A DNA stretch of 64,000 nucleotides from Corynebacterium casei LMG S-19264 (GTDB taxonomy: Bacteria > Actinomycetota > Actinomycetes > Mycobacteriales > Mycobacteriaceae), in NCBI RefSeq assembly GCF_000550785.1, contig NZ_CP004350.1, positions 3,018,009 to 3,082,008 on the forward strand, in the 5' to 3' direction. Each line of letters opens with the position of its first letter. Position 1 is the first letter of the stretch. A program made the translations under genes and the position numbers. The notes under the pieces were generated by a model, which made no database searches, was not told the DNA's origin, and saw only the letters and a program-made list of their open reading frames with translations. Shown in pieces: positions 1-9,532 of the stretch.

Positions 1-5
1 GCTGT

Positions 6-767
6 TTATGGACTAGCTCGATGAAAGGAAAATATCGGGGACTGGCATTGAAGAAGAATCGCTACCAGTTTCTCCTTTGGCTGATCATATCGCGACGTGC
101 AATTAAGCAACTGTGCTGTTGTCAGCACCGCTCCAAGTGAAGATCCACCGTCAACGGGTACAACAACACCGATATCGGCTCCTACTGAATTGCTGAACCA
201 GTACCTGGTTCCATCCGATGAGAGTGGATAAACGCCAATGACAGACTCAAAGGCAGCAGGATACGACACCACTTTTTCTAGTCCACTTTGAGTTGACGCG
301 ATAACAGCAATGTTGCGCTCATCTGCGGCTTGAATCGCACTTTCGAGTTTCATGCTTGCCTTTTCTGAAGCCAAGCTAATGTTGATAATGTCCGCGCCTT
401 CATCAATCGCAATATTCACCGCATCAGCGATGCTGTCAGGGCTAGCTTGCCCAAAACTCCCGACCACATCAATAACGAGGATGTTGGTTTGCTGTGAATA
501 AGCTTCAACAAATGATTGAAATAAGCCGTCGAAATGTTGTCCTGGCTCCCCGTCCGGATTCAGCACGATGATTTCTATATTGTCCGGACGAGAGAGACCA
601 TCATCAATAAACACAACTTTTGGCACTGACGATGCAGTTGAGGCAGTGCTTGACGATCCCGACAAGAAGTAAGGTGCAATAAACGCACCAAATAACGAAA
701 TCACCACAGCCAGAACAACTGTCCAACGCTCAACTACGTCGAGCGTAGAGACGAAGGGAAACTTCAC
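6..767 (-). CDS. Membrane-anchored subtilase-like (S8 fold) protein, possibly inactive
   Basis: Third gene of a coupled minus-strand cassette; it starts with GTG inside the stop of the preceding gene (GTGA overlap). Residues about 14-36 form one membrane segment, followed by a Ser/Thr/Ala linker (37-48). The rest resembles an S8 core: FIDDG (53-57) at the Asp box, INISLAS (129-134) at the strand ahead of the oxyanion site, NIAVIAS (152-158), SYPAAF (168-173), and GSSLGA (208-213) in place of GTSxAAP. The His box is weak (GQHFDG, H78) and the oxyanion Asn seems replaced by Gln160, so activity is doubtful. At 253 residues it is shorter than usual subtilases. The arrangement recalls mycosin-like proteins, but no type VII genes are nearby. 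Role unknown: processing or immunity for the upstream putative toxin is inference. Confidence 0.6.
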   Translation of the reverse strand: MKFPFVSTLDVVERWTVVLAVVISLFGAFIAPYFLSGSSSTASTASSVPKVVFIDDGLSRPDNIEIIVLNPDGEPGQHFDGLFQSFVEAYSQQTNILVIDVVGSFGQASPDSIADAVNIAIDEGADIINISLASEKASMKLESAIQAADERNIAVIASTQSGLEKVVSYPAAFESVIGVYPLSSDGTRYWFSNSVGADIGVVVPVDGGSSLGAVLTTAQLLNCTSRYDQPKEKLVAILLQCQSPIFSFHRASP

Positions 768-1180
768 TTCTGAAAGTCGATCCCTTTAGCTGTAGCGGCG
801 ATTTCAGCCACCCGATCGCCATCAGGATGTTCCTCGAAATCCTTTAAATCCTCGATCAAATCATTAGGGTTACCATTTTGGTGCCTATTCCAAAACGTCA
901 CTAGAGCTGTAGCAGCTAGATCAATTGATCCTGGAAGATAGACAAGAGCTAAAACATATTCGCTCACCAAGTATTGAATTCTCTCGAACTCCACACTTGC
1001 CGGAAGAATTTTAACGGCTTCTTGAATAAAATCGCTTACCTTTTGCCTATTTTCGTATTTCCAATCGTACGAAACGTCAGCCCATTCCTCTGCAGAAAAC
1101 TGGTTAAACAAAGACACTAGCTTGGCTTCATCATTGTTTTGTGCAGCTTCAATAGCAGCTTCAAAATCAGAAATTTCCAT
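764..1180 (-). CDS. Small acidic cytosolic protein, immunity candidate for the upstream toxin
   Basis: A 138-residue protein with no signal peptide or membrane segment and predicted mostly helical. ATG at 1180 is preferred over an in-frame TTG at 1195 because GGTGAG lies just upstream and the ATG overlaps the toxin stop codon (TAATG). The reading frame then overlaps the subtilase-like gene by four bases, so all three are translationally coupled. I recognise no family. Its position directly behind a secreted toxin-like gene is where immunity proteins of polymorphic toxins usually sit; that role is inference from position only. Confidence 0.6.
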   Translation of the reverse strand: MEISDFEAAIEAAQNNDEAKLVSLFNQFSAEEWADVSYDWKYENRQKVSDFIQEAVKILPASVEFERIQYLVSEYVLALVYLPGSIDLAATALVTFWNRHQNGNPNDLIEDLKDFEEHPDGDRVAEIAATAKGIDFQK

Positions 1181-1998
1181 TAACAACTCACCCAACCATT
1201 ACTAATATGACCGTTATTTGCATATGTGACAACAATCGTCTGGTTCTTATACTTCCATACCGCCTGCTTATCACCTTTGCGCTTGCTGTGGACCCCTTCT
1301 GACATGGCACGGCTCATCAACTCAGCGATCTGTTCACGAGAATGCCCGCCGACTCGGTTCCAGCAATGTTTCGGCTTCATAATATGGTTCCACTTATTAG
1401 CGTTTCGGCTCAGCAAGTAAGATTTTGCAGCCTTTTTGACTTGGGCTTTTCCGTACCAATTAAGGGCTGCGCGAAGACCAGCCCGTGCTAAAAGCCCCAA
1501 TATGACAAGAGCCGGCACAGCTTGAGTTGTAGCAGATTGACCATCGATAAGAACTGATTGCGCAGTTGATTGTCCCGTAAGCGTTGCTACAAAATCATCC
1601 GGCGATTGACCAGTTACAGCGAATTCTTGAACATCAAAAATCTCAGAGAAATGCTCACCTTCGGACACGCCGCTTACTTCAACCGTAAGATGACCATCTT
1701 CGCTTAGGTGGGTGGTTACGGTCGCATCAAGATCATCCTCGTCGACATTGAAATCCACGCTATCGCCTTGAGCACCGGGGACAAGGGTGCCTCGTAGCTC
1801 GTCGTTACTGGTCTCTAGCTTTCCGTCAATTTCTTCTGCATCCTGTGGCTTGTGCGCATTTGCGCCACTAGGAGCCTGGAAAGAAGACATGCCGAAATTG
1901 GAAGACTGTCCCATCGCCACAGGTGCATTCAAACCTGAAAGCGTGAGAGCTGCGATAGTAGATAATGCAACATACTCGTGAAACTTTTGCGACAACAT
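1180..1998 (-). CDS. Secreted putative toxin with SAR2788-like C-terminus
   Basis: A 272-residue secreted protein; ATG preceded by GAAGGG. The N-terminus has a signal peptide with probable cleavage near residues 29-31 (AMG-Q). Residues 35-160 are acidic and Ser/Thr-rich without a clear fold. A hydrophobic, possibly membrane-active segment follows (about 160-178), then a basic C-terminal domain (190-272) rich in His, Trp and Lys with HIMKPKHCW (205-213) and a closing NGHISNGW (262-269). This ending resembles what I recall of the SAR2788 putative-toxin family and HxxKP-type polymorphic toxin tips. Downstream genes overlap it, giving a toxin / immunity candidate / subtilase-like cassette. Family assignment is moderate; toxicity is untested inference. 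Confidence 0.6.
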   Translation of the reverse strand: MLSQKFHEYVALSTIAALTLSGLNAPVAMGQSSNFGMSSFQAPSGANAHKPQDAEEIDGKLETSNDELRGTLVPGAQGDSVDFNVDEDDLDATVTTHLSEDGHLTVEVSGVSEGEHFSEIFDVQEFAVTGQSPDDFVATLTGQSTAQSVLIDGQSATTQAVPALVILGLLARAGLRAALNWYGKAQVKKAAKSYLLSRNANKWNHIMKPKHCWNRVGGHSREQIAELMSRAMSEGVHSKRKGDKQAVWKYKNQTIVVTYANNGHISNGWVSC

Positions 1999-2673
1999 AG
2001 AGCCCTTCTATGAAACTAGTAGTTCAGGAGTGTGACAGCTTTTAAGCAGCCAAAAATCATGCTACTGAGTAAATTCCCGGGAATGGATAAACTTTCAAAA
2101 ATTGGAATCTCGAGACCCTAGATTTCGACGGACATGGAGCGACGCTAATGGTATAGCCTTTGCCGGAACTTGTTCCCTCGCTTCGCCTCCTCAACCTCGG
2201 TCTAGTTCTATTAGCAAAGGTAGTTGAGCTAAAGGAAGATCTTTGGCGCCACATCCTTTTTAAACTCTGGACCATATTTCTTCGAATCTCATATGCGTCT
2301 ACCGTTTCCACGCCGAAAACAGGCAAGTAAAGAATGACCTAAAACGGGTGGGTACTTTAGTACCTTTTGGCCGTCATTTCATCAATCAAGTTCCGAACGG
2401 CAGGAATCAATCGGGCAATCCTGAGAATCAACGCGTCCACCAACCCATCACGAAAACATAGATGAAGGAGGCAGTCCACGAAGGCCACGACGTTGGCCAC
2501 TCCGACCAAAAATCTTGTCCCCTGGAGATATAGCCGCGGTCACCATCTACGCGCAGAAGTAGCAGCACAGCACGCAAAGACAACTGAATTGCACTAAAGC
2601 ACCGGACAGAATTCGTGAAGTGGCTTACATTGAACTTCAAGACTGTTACACAACACATCTTTGGAGGAAGCTC
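1999..2673. other. Non-coding or decayed stretch upstream of the GMC gene
   Basis: About 675 bases without a convincing gene. The toxin promoter must lie at the left end and the GMC promoter at the right end, but I see no convincing -35/-10 pair. On the minus strand one frame ending at a TAA at 2357-2359 reads like the end of a helical protein (LVDALILRIARLIPAVRNLI), but it is stopped upstream near 2545 and has no good start. It may be a gene remnant. Confidence 0.4.
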
Positions 2674-4190
2674 ATGGCTGAGCAGAATTACGATTTCATC
2701 ATCGTCGGTGCGGGTTCATCAGGAAATGTCATTGCGCGCAGGCTTATCGATGCCGGCCGCAAGGTCGCCATCATCGAAGCCGGACCTTATGACACCAACC
2801 CGGATATCACCAAGGTTTATGACCTGGGCAGGCTATGGCACAGCGAGCAGGACTGGAACTACCGCACCTTGCCACAATCACACGCCAACAACCGTGAGCT
2901 ACACATTCCGCGCGGCAAGGTCATGGGCGGTTCGCATGCGCTCAACGCCACTATCTGGGTGCGCGGTGCGAAAGAAGACTACGACACCTGGGCATATCTC
3001 GGCAGCGATGGCTGGTCTTGGGATGACGTTCTTCCGGTGTTTAAGTCCATTGAGAACTACCCCGATGGCGATCCGGAAACCCGCGGCCGTGACGGTCTGC
3101 TGGATGTCCGCAGCGACTATGAAACCAACCCACTACAAGACGCCATGCTGGAGGCCGGCCAGCAAGCCGGCATTCCGCTCAACGAGGACTACAACTCCGG
3201 CAACCCCGAAGGAATCGGCCGGATTCAAGCCAATGTCCGCGATGGCAATCGCTTCAACACCTGGCATGCATATCTGAAGCCAGTTGCAGATCATGACAAC
3301 CTCACCATCATCACCGACGCCAAGGTTCAGCGCGTGATCATTGACGGTGACGCGGTCACGGGCGTGGAGATAAGGGGTGAGGGTGGCATCGAGAAGCTAT
3401 ATGCACATGAAACCATCCTGTGCGCCGGCACGCTGAACTCCCCCGAAATAGTCCTGCGCTCCGGCATTGGCCCTGCTGAGGAACTCGAAGCACTGGGTGT
3501 GACCGTTACCCATAATCTGCCTGGCGTGGGCAAGAACCTGCACGACCACGTGCTATCCCCGGTCATTTTTGAAGCAACCGAAAATGAAATCCCAGCTTCT
3601 GCTGTGCTACCTGCCGAAGTGCACGTATTTACCAAGTCCACCCCAGGCAAGTCCGTGCCGGATACCCAACCGCTGTATTTCTCCATCCCGATGTACAACG
3701 AGGACATGGAAGGCCCCGCCAACGCCTTTACACTCATGGGCGGGCTGTGTCCGGCTTCCCGCGGCGAGCTAACCCTAACTGGACCAGAAGATGATGACCC
3801 GATTGCACTCGACCTGGGTGTGCTCAGCGTGCAATCCGATATGGATGCGCTGGTAGCGTCCGTCAAGGAATCCCGCGAAGTCGGCCGCCAAGAAGCCCTG
3901 GCCGAATGGGGCCAGTAGAAATCTACCCCGGCGCGGAGATTTCCGACGATGACCTGGAAGACTACGTGCGCCGCACCGTGATTACCTATCACCACCAGGT
4001 CGGCACCTGCAAGATGGGCATCGATGCCCTCTCCGTGGTCTCCCCACGTAACCTGCGCGTTTATGGCCTAAGCGGCCTCCGCGTTGCCGATGCCTCCATC
4101 ATGCCGCTGGTTCCCTCCGGCAACACCAACGCACCAACCATCATGATTGCTGAGCGCGCCGCACAATTCATCCTCGATGAGGTGAACTAG
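2674..4190 (+). pseudogene. GMC-family (choline dehydrogenase-like) oxidoreductase, frameshifted
   Basis: FAD-dependent alcohol oxidoreductase of the glucose-methanol-choline family, split by one missing base. The start ATG at 2674 follows GGAGGAAG. The first part has the dinucleotide fold IIVGAGSSGN near the N-terminus and the GGSHALNATIWVRG signature, and runs in frame to a stop at 3918. The catalytic part [12 protein letters not shown] and the family ending [17 protein letters not shown] lie in the -1 frame. One extra G in the run at 3908-3911 would restore [14 protein letters not shown] and give about 505 residues, the usual family length. So this is either a recent one-base deletion or a consensus error at a homopolymer. 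Substrate not predictable. Confidence 0.85.
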
Positions 4191-4327
4191 CGTCTTCCTC
4201 GGAGGCAGGTCTTACCGGGCATTGAAGTGTCCCCCAAGGCCTACTCAAATTAGCTTAGTTTTCCAAGAATTCCACCTATTCGGACACCCCACTTAAGTTC
4301 GCGAAGTTCTCCAACACGAATGGTTAA

Positions 4328-4723
4328 TTAACCTCTCCTTTTTAGAAAGGACACTGCTCGAAGCCGACGCAGTGAGGAAGAACCGCCACTGATCATAAAG
4401 CTGAAGCCGAGAAACACTAATGCACCCGCCCCAATATTGGGACCATCGGGCAGGGTCTCTACGAATCGAACCATTAGTAATCCCGCCACAATATAGGCAA
4501 TATCAAACCAGAAAAAGTGCACTTTGATAAATACCAGTGGAATACCAATTGGAATCGCAATTACCCCACTCGCGAACGCCAGCACAGCCAAACCATTGAG
4601 ATCAAAGAACTGATCCTCTGGAAATACAAAGACCGATATCAATCCGATGACTGCGATTAACGCCTCGGGAATGGGCAGGGCAAAACGTTTCAGTTGATAT
4701 AGTCGCTTTTCAGCCGGTCCCAT
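4328..4723 (-). CDS. Small conserved membrane protein, copy 1
   Basis: A 131-residue protein with about four membrane segments, a basic N-terminus (KRLYQLKRF) and a basic C-terminal tail (RRLRAVSFLKRRG). Characteristic stretches are FPEDQFFDLNGL, IPIGIPL and FFWFDIAY. A clear paralogue, broken by a frameshift, lies immediately upstream at 4860-5260, so this is a tandem duplication. I do not recognise the family. It converges on the broken GMC gene with about 140 bases between, where I see no strong terminator. Confidence 0.7.
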   Translation of the reverse strand: MGPAEKRLYQLKRFALPIPEALIAVIGLISVFVFPEDQFFDLNGLAVLAFASGVIAIPIGIPLVFIKVHFFWFDIAYIVAGLLMVRFVETLPDGPNIGAGALVFLGFSFMISGGSSSLRRLRAVSFLKRRG

Positions 4724-4859
4724 TATTTCACCTCAAACTGTTCAACTGAGTCTTATAAGTGACACTCAGTGCATAAGTCCAATTTCTAACCTGATTGATG
4801 ATTGACCAACGACAATTAGCCCGTATTCGTTTCAATGACTGGACGCGGAAACAGAAGCA

Positions 4860-5260
4860 CTATTTAGAGCGCGGTTTCTTAGCGAAGCGCGACGCTAAAA
4901 TCCTCCGCAGCGTGTGTGAGCATCCGCTGATGACACAAGCTATGCCCACCAGCAGAATTAAGCCTTCACCAATGTATGCCCCATCCGGCAGCCCAAGAAT
5001 GTATCTGTACGCCAATACGCCTGCGACAACATAGGCGAAGTCGAACCAGAAAAGCCCACCTTAGCTAAAAGCAGAGGAATTCCGATAGGAAGGGAAATCA
5101 CCGCAGACGCCAGAATCATGCCGCCAAAAGTATTGATGTCAAAATACTGGTCCTCAGGAAAGAAAACCAAAAGAACTATACCGATAAGTATGAGCAAGAC
5201 TTCCGGAATCGGCCAAGCGAACTTTCCTTGGCGAGATAGACGCTGCTCCCTTTTTGTCAT
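4860..5260 (-). pseudogene. Small conserved membrane protein, copy 2, frameshifted
   Basis: Paralogue of the downstream gene. The N-terminal part aligns closely (FAWPIPEVLL, FFPEDQYFD, LPIGIPLLLAKV) and then leaves frame. Reading one base missing in the T run (minus strand; A run at 5050-5053 on plus) recovers FFWFDFAYVVAG, LPDGAYIGEG and a final TLRRILASRFAKK, matching copy 1 to the end at a TAG at 4860-4862. Intact length would be about 133 residues. The homology across the break is convincing, so a deletion or sequencing error explains it rather than a new C-terminus. Confidence 0.8.
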
Positions 5261-5418
5261 AGCATCCCCTAACCGTTGATAGCCTCAATAAACACTAATG
5301 CATTTTGGGCTATATATACCTTCATTTGTTAAAGCCCATCCGCAACAAAGCGACATCTGGGATTGAAGGAAACTCAGCACCAACCGAGTTCTACTGTGAC
5401 ATGATTACGACTACCTCA

Positions 5419-5778
5419 CTACTTCCTGTCCGGGCTCTTTAGATAGATCTCATAGTCTCTCCGAACCTTATAACCATGGCACTCAGCTTCTATTTCTCTA
5501 GAAAGAGCATCACCTTCCTGTGCCCATGCATATTTATCAAATCCTTGTTTCCATGTTTCTGCCTGTTCTTCAGGACCATCCGCATAGTTGTTCCGCCATG
5601 ATTCGAGCCAATCATAAAGGCGTTCTTCAAGACCTTTGCTGAACATAAAGTTGCGTGGAGTGGGTGGCCAGCCTCGGTATGTTGGAATAGGCGGGTTGTC
5701 GCACCACAAACCCCACTCCATTCCATATTCGGGTAGCAGCGATATTATGTTCTTAACCAATGACGACACTCCCTCCAT
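5419..5778 (-). CDS. Hypothetical protein, 119 residues
   Basis: Soluble protein rich in Trp, Tyr and acidic residues, with a motif-like N-terminal half (WGLWCDNPPIPTYRGWPP, residues 22-39) that looks conserved rather than random. Start ATG at 5778 follows a strong GGAGGAGG. No signal peptide or membrane segment. I do not recognise the family. The neighbours are a decayed membrane-protein gene and an unrelated hypothetical gene in the opposite orientation, so context gives no function. Confidence 0.6.
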   Translation of the reverse strand: MEGVSSLVKNIISLLPEYGMEWGLWCDNPPIPTYRGWPPTPRNFMFSKGLEERLYDWLESWRNNYADGPEEQAETWKQGFDKYAWAQEGDALSREIEAECHGYKVRRDYEIYLKSPDRK

Positions 5779-6043
5779 TGGCCTCCTCCGTCACCATCGG
5801 TCAAGGCCGTGTGAATCCTTTTCGTGTTACACCAGGCTGTTACATAGCTACGCGTCTTAGTCCAAGTGTTATACCTTGTTCGCCCGTAGATACCAAGTCT
5901 AATCGGTTCGAAAGATTCAGACGAGAGCAATGTGTGGGCCACACAAGTTTGAAAATCTGTCCAATTTTGCAGACTGATATTGGGGTTAATGGAGGGCTAA
6001 TACATCTCAGCCGGATGGGTAGCAAGGCTTTAGACTATTAGTC

Positions 6044-6814
6044 ATGATGGACAATGAATACGCTGCGCTTGGTTTTTCCTACGACTCCTTTGATGATTTG
6101 ATGTACGATCTCATGGAGGAGACCTGTGGAAAGGCCCTCGTGGTTCCTGGTTTTGAGGGTGTTGTGGTCTATCAGGACCCGACCGGCCCGCGCATGGCCG
6201 CGTTTAAAGATGAGGAAGGCTGGCGTACCACTCCAGGTTTCTTGACCGACGCCCCGATTGATGCGACCGCCTACCGTGCCGGTGATTTCATCACCCACGT
6301 CGCACTTCACCGCGCGAATAACGGTGAGGTTTTCACCAACGTTATTGCCGCAAGCGATGAGTTCTTCGCGCTGCCTGCCGGCAATCCTGCTGGCGGCCAA
6401 AGCGTTCTCACTTCCCAAGGTGCGTTGAGCGCCTGGGCGACAGACTACGAGCTTTTCGATGACACCACCGCCTGGGCCGCCTCCGACAAAGCCTTTGAAT
6501 CCAAAGCTGCCGATGGCACTAGGCAGACCACCCCGAACATGTTGTTTAGCCCGTCCGCAGAGAAGTTCCACAAGAACCTCAGCCCCCGCGACTTGAGTCC
6601 TTATGCCAAGCTCGTTGGCGAAATCGCTTCTATTAAAAAGCGCACCAACCAGCTGACTAAGCAGACCTTCCTCATCGCGAGCATCGACTACCCCGCGGGC
6701 GAACTACCAGTACTGCTTCCCGGCGACGCCACCATCAAGACCGGCAACGTATTCGACGGCACCGTCTTCCTTTCCTTCGGCGCCGGCTTCTGGGCCAGCC
6801 GCGACAAGAAGTAG
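6044..6814 (+). CDS. Conserved hypothetical protein, 256 residues
   Basis: Soluble, acidic, no signal peptide or membrane segment. Codon use is strongly biased as in well-expressed corynebacterial genes, supporting a real gene. Start could be either of two adjacent ATGs (6044 or 6047); no strong ribosome site precedes them. The N-terminal 100 residues alternate short strands and loops (VVPGFEGVVVYQD; FITHVALHR). I do not recognise a domain. It stands alone between divergent and unrelated genes. Confidence 0.7.
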   Translation: MMDNEYAALGFSYDSFDDLMYDLMEETCGKALVVPGFEGVVVYQDPTGPRMAAFKDEEGWRTTPGFLTDAPIDATAYRAGDFITHVALHRANNGEVFTNVIAASDEFFALPAGNPAGGQSVLTSQGALSAWATDYELFDDTTAWAASDKAFESKAADGTRQTTPNMLFSPSAEKFHKNLSPRDLSPYAKLVGEIASIKKRTNQLTKQTFLIASIDYPAGELPVLLPGDATIKTGNVFDGTVFLSFGAGFWASRDKK

Positions 6815-6921
6815 CGTGCACCAAGCACAACCCGGAGCAATTTCTCCAACTCTCTTTATTCAGGGCATCTCTAGCGGTAGGCTGCAATTAACTAACCACC
6901 TACCGTTGGGGGAATAAAGTT

Positions 6922-7050
6922 ATGGGGCTCGCTGAATTCGCACTTCTCTTAGGGGTTATTGCCGTTCCAGTGGCAATAATCTTCTTAACTGTCTTAGCTG
7001 CCTTGTTCGTTTTCTCTAAGGTCAAAGAACGCAACGATCATCAGGCTTAA
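6922..7050 (+). CDS. Small single-span membrane protein, 42 residues
   Basis: ATG GGG CTC ... TAA encodes 42 residues: a short N-terminus (MGLAEF), one hydrophobic span of about 27 residues (7-33) and a charged tail (KVKERNDHQA). A GGGGG tract lies 9-14 bases before the ATG and a strong stem-loop terminator begins eight bases after the stop, so the unit is complete. Function unknown; tiny membrane proteins of this size are often regulatory subunits, but nothing here shows a partner. Confidence 0.55.
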   Translation: MGLAEFALLLGVIAVPVAIIFLTVLAALFVFSKVKERNDHQA

Positions 7051-7057
7051 GCAGACA

Positions 7058-7097
7058 TAAAAATGAGGCTATGGGTTCAACCCGTAGCCTCATTTTT
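7058..7097. terminator. Bidirectional rho-independent terminator
   Basis: Long stem AAATGAGGCTA / TAGCCTCATTT extended by GGGTT/AACCC, with A and T tracts on both sides. It sits between the small membrane gene (plus) and the AAHS transporter (minus) and can stop both. Confidence 0.9.
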
Positions 7098-7133
7098 GCG
7101 TGCACCTTACAGCGCTGGTGTTGGAGATGTTGC

Positions 7134-8567
7134 TTAGGAAACACCTTCGGTGACTCGCGCGCGGGAGTCGGCGGATGCGGCTGGTTCGGTGGTGACGGTC
7201 TTTTCAACTGCTGGGGACTTCGGGATAGCCACGGTGCAGATAACGCCGATGATCGCGACACCAGCGAACATACCGAATGCCCAGGTTGGGCCGAAACCGG
7301 CGCCAATCATGAGACCGGTTGCAACCGGGCCGACGATTCCGCCGAGACGGCCGAAGCCGGCACACCACGCAACGCCAGCAGCGCGTGCCGAGGTATCAAA
7401 GTAGTTGGACGTCAGACCGTAAGTCAGAACCTGAGTTCCCAGCACGCCAACGCCGGCGATGACGATTGGGATGTACGTCAAGAACACGTTGTTGGTAAAC
7501 GGCAGTATCATCAGTGAGATAGCCGCGAGGGTAAAAGTCACGGTGATAACTGCCTTTGCGCCGACGCGGTCAGCGACCTTGGAGGCGAGCAGGCCACCGA
7601 CAACCGCGCCACCGTTGAGGAACAGCAGGGTGTACATCGAGTGCGCAGACGATGCCCCGTTGTTCTCCATGATCACGGGCAGCCAGGTGTTTAGGCCATA
7701 GGTGGACAGCAGTCCGACGAAGCTCATCGTGCCAATGAGCAGCGTGCCGGGGAGGTACACACGGGAGAAGATTGCGGCGAAGCCTGACTTACCGGTTGGG
7801 TTCTCCGCAGAAACTGCCGGAGTTCCGCTTTCAATAGCGTCGCGGCTGACAGGCTTGGTCAGGAACTGGGATTCTGGCAGGCCAAATTTAGTGCATAGTT
7901 CCTGTGCACGCATGGACTGACCGGTGGCAACAAGCCACTTCGGAGACTCTGGGAGCAAGAACCATGCTGCAGGCAGCAGGAAGAGAATCGGGGTTGCGCC
8001 GATAAGGAATAGCCCACGCCAGCCGATGGCATCTTCCAAAGCGAGCGCCAACAGCGAAGCCATCACGCCACCGGCGGGGACACCGGAGTATGCAATGGCG
8101 TTGAAGAAATTGCGGCGACCAGCTGGTGCGAACTCAGCGACGATCGCGCCGCCGGTCGCGACGATGATTCCAACGCCCAAGCCGGTGAAGAAACGCAGTG
8201 CACCGAAGGCAAAGACGGAGGTGGTCAGCGCAGTCAGACCCATTCCGATGGAGAACCACGCGATGGCGGTGAGAAATACTCGACGGCGGCCTAGTCGGTC
8301 ACCGATCGCGCCGGCGGACAGTGCACCGATGGTCACACCGATCATCGCCCAGGAACCCAAGGTTCCGGCGACGCCAGGGCTGAGCTGACCAATCTGCGAA
8401 GGATCCGCCAACAGGTTTGGCAAGACCGCGCCGTAAATAACAAGGTCATAGCCGTCAAATAGGATGGTGATAGCTACAATGGCGAGCACGCCATATACTG
8501 TTCGTTTATGCGCAGGCGACTCCCATATTTGGGAAGACGCTTGAGGCTTTGTAGAGGATGTGGTCAT
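7134..8567 (-). CDS. MFS aromatic acid:H+ symporter (AAHS family)
   Basis: A 477-residue permease with 12 predicted membrane segments. The first span carries FDGYDLVIYGAVLP, the DGxD-type signature of the PcaK/BenK aromatic-acid symporters, followed by the MFS loop motif GDRLGRRRV. A central hydrophilic loop with HPAWFLLPESPKW-like residues (LLPESPKWL) separates the two halves. ATG at 8567 with AAAGGAG is chosen over an upstream in-frame start. It probably imports a benzoate, hydroxybenzoate or related acid by proton symport, which fits the pca, hpa and flavin-hydroxylase genes in this window. The exact substrate cannot be read from sequence. Confidence 0.85.
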   Translation of the reverse strand: MTTSSTKPQASSQIWESPAHKRTVYGVLAIVAITILFDGYDLVIYGAVLPNLLADPSQIGQLSPGVAGTLGSWAMIGVTIGALSAGAIGDRLGRRRVFLTAIAWFSIGMGLTALTTSVFAFGALRFFTGLGVGIIVATGGAIVAEFAPAGRRNFFNAIAYSGVPAGGVMASLLALALEDAIGWRGLFLIGATPILFLLPAAWFLLPESPKWLVATGQSMRAQELCTKFGLPESQFLTKPVSRDAIESGTPAVSAENPTGKSGFAAIFSRVYLPGTLLIGTMSFVGLLSTYGLNTWLPVIMENNGASSAHSMYTLLFLNGGAVVGGLLASKVADRVGAKAVITVTFTLAAISLMILPFTNNVFLTYIPIVIAGVGVLGTQVLTYGLTSNYFDTSARAAGVAWCAGFGRLGGIVGPVATGLMIGAGFGPTWAFGMFAGVAIIGVICTVAIPKSPAVEKTVTTEPAASADSRARVTEGVS

Positions 8568-9532
8568 CGCTGCTCCTTTAAAAGTGTGGCCACAGGGAAA
8601 GTGAAAAACGCCAATGTGTTCTTTCACATAAACCAATCAAACAGCGAGCCAGAGCATTCGTCTTTAGGGCAATTCCTACATTCCACCGCGGGTCGGCCGT
8701 ACGCTAGTCGGACGTACCAACAGTCGGATCAGCCGATTACTTTGGCGACCATTTTCCAAATCGGTTTCTGACGGGATAACTAGAGCCTCCCAAAGCAGAA
8801 ATTACGCAATACCCGGCCAGAGCTCGTGGAGATGACAACCAAGCCCGACTAATTTGCGCCACATGTTGGTCGCACAACAATACAAATCAGCGGAGCCAAC
8901 TCACTCAAGAACACACTACCTTCGATAATTATCAAGCTCACCTCGGATTTCTCAATCACCATCCTGCGATACATTCACCATGCATTGACTGGAAGTTTTT
9001 CGGCTGCACACTAACCGAAACTCGCCAACGAGTGACAAAAGTAGTGCTTTGAACAGGGACGATCCCCTGCCGCGTGAATTACCCTAGCCTGTAATAGCTC
9101 CCCCGGGGCCGGGGAATTCCAGCCAGTCAATTACTTAGGGCAAGCAGGCATTTATTAAATTGCAGTTATCGAATTTCCCAAAAGTTGGACCCTTAAATGG
9201 TGTACTTTTCGTCCTTAGGCATATCTACATAGAGGGCCGGGCCCGGGATGGAACGGCGGGGCTGGCTATCCCAAAATTAGTACTCCTATTACTCCACGTA
9301 TTGCGGCATTAAAATCTCATAAACCGTCACATACTGCAAAAGCGGAGATCGTTCAACGCCCTTTCGCCATTTGATTGATCTACACGCACGCGACCACTAA
9401 ACGAAACGGTCCAATCGAACACTTAGGTCACTATTTGATAACATTCCTAGCATCTATTGCCAGCGTATTTTATCTGTGCGAAGGTTGCCTTGCGGAGCAA
9501 AGTGCTCCCCTCGCCGAAAGGAAATATCACCG
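8568..9532. other. Long intergenic region between transporter and secreted-protein gene
   Basis: About 960 bases without a supportable gene on either strand; only short frames with biased, non-coding-looking composition. The left part must hold the transporter promoter. A GC-rich inverted stretch (GGGCCGGGCCCGGG near 9235-9250) and CCCCCGGGGCCGGGG near 9100 stand out in otherwise AT-rich DNA. I see no terminator, tRNA or obvious transposon remnant. Confidence 0.4.

Noticed and set aside
2357..2545. Minus-strand frame reading like the C-terminus of a helical protein
   Set aside because: It is stopped upstream and has no good start or recognisable domain; kept only as a possible remnant.
5840..6041. 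Short frames on both strands between the 119- and 256-residue genes
   Set aside because: Basic, low-plausibility composition, no ribosome sites, mutual overlap.
8568..9532. Possible hidden genes in the long gap
   Set aside because: No frame with coding-like composition or start signals; GC-rich words do not form a clear terminator.
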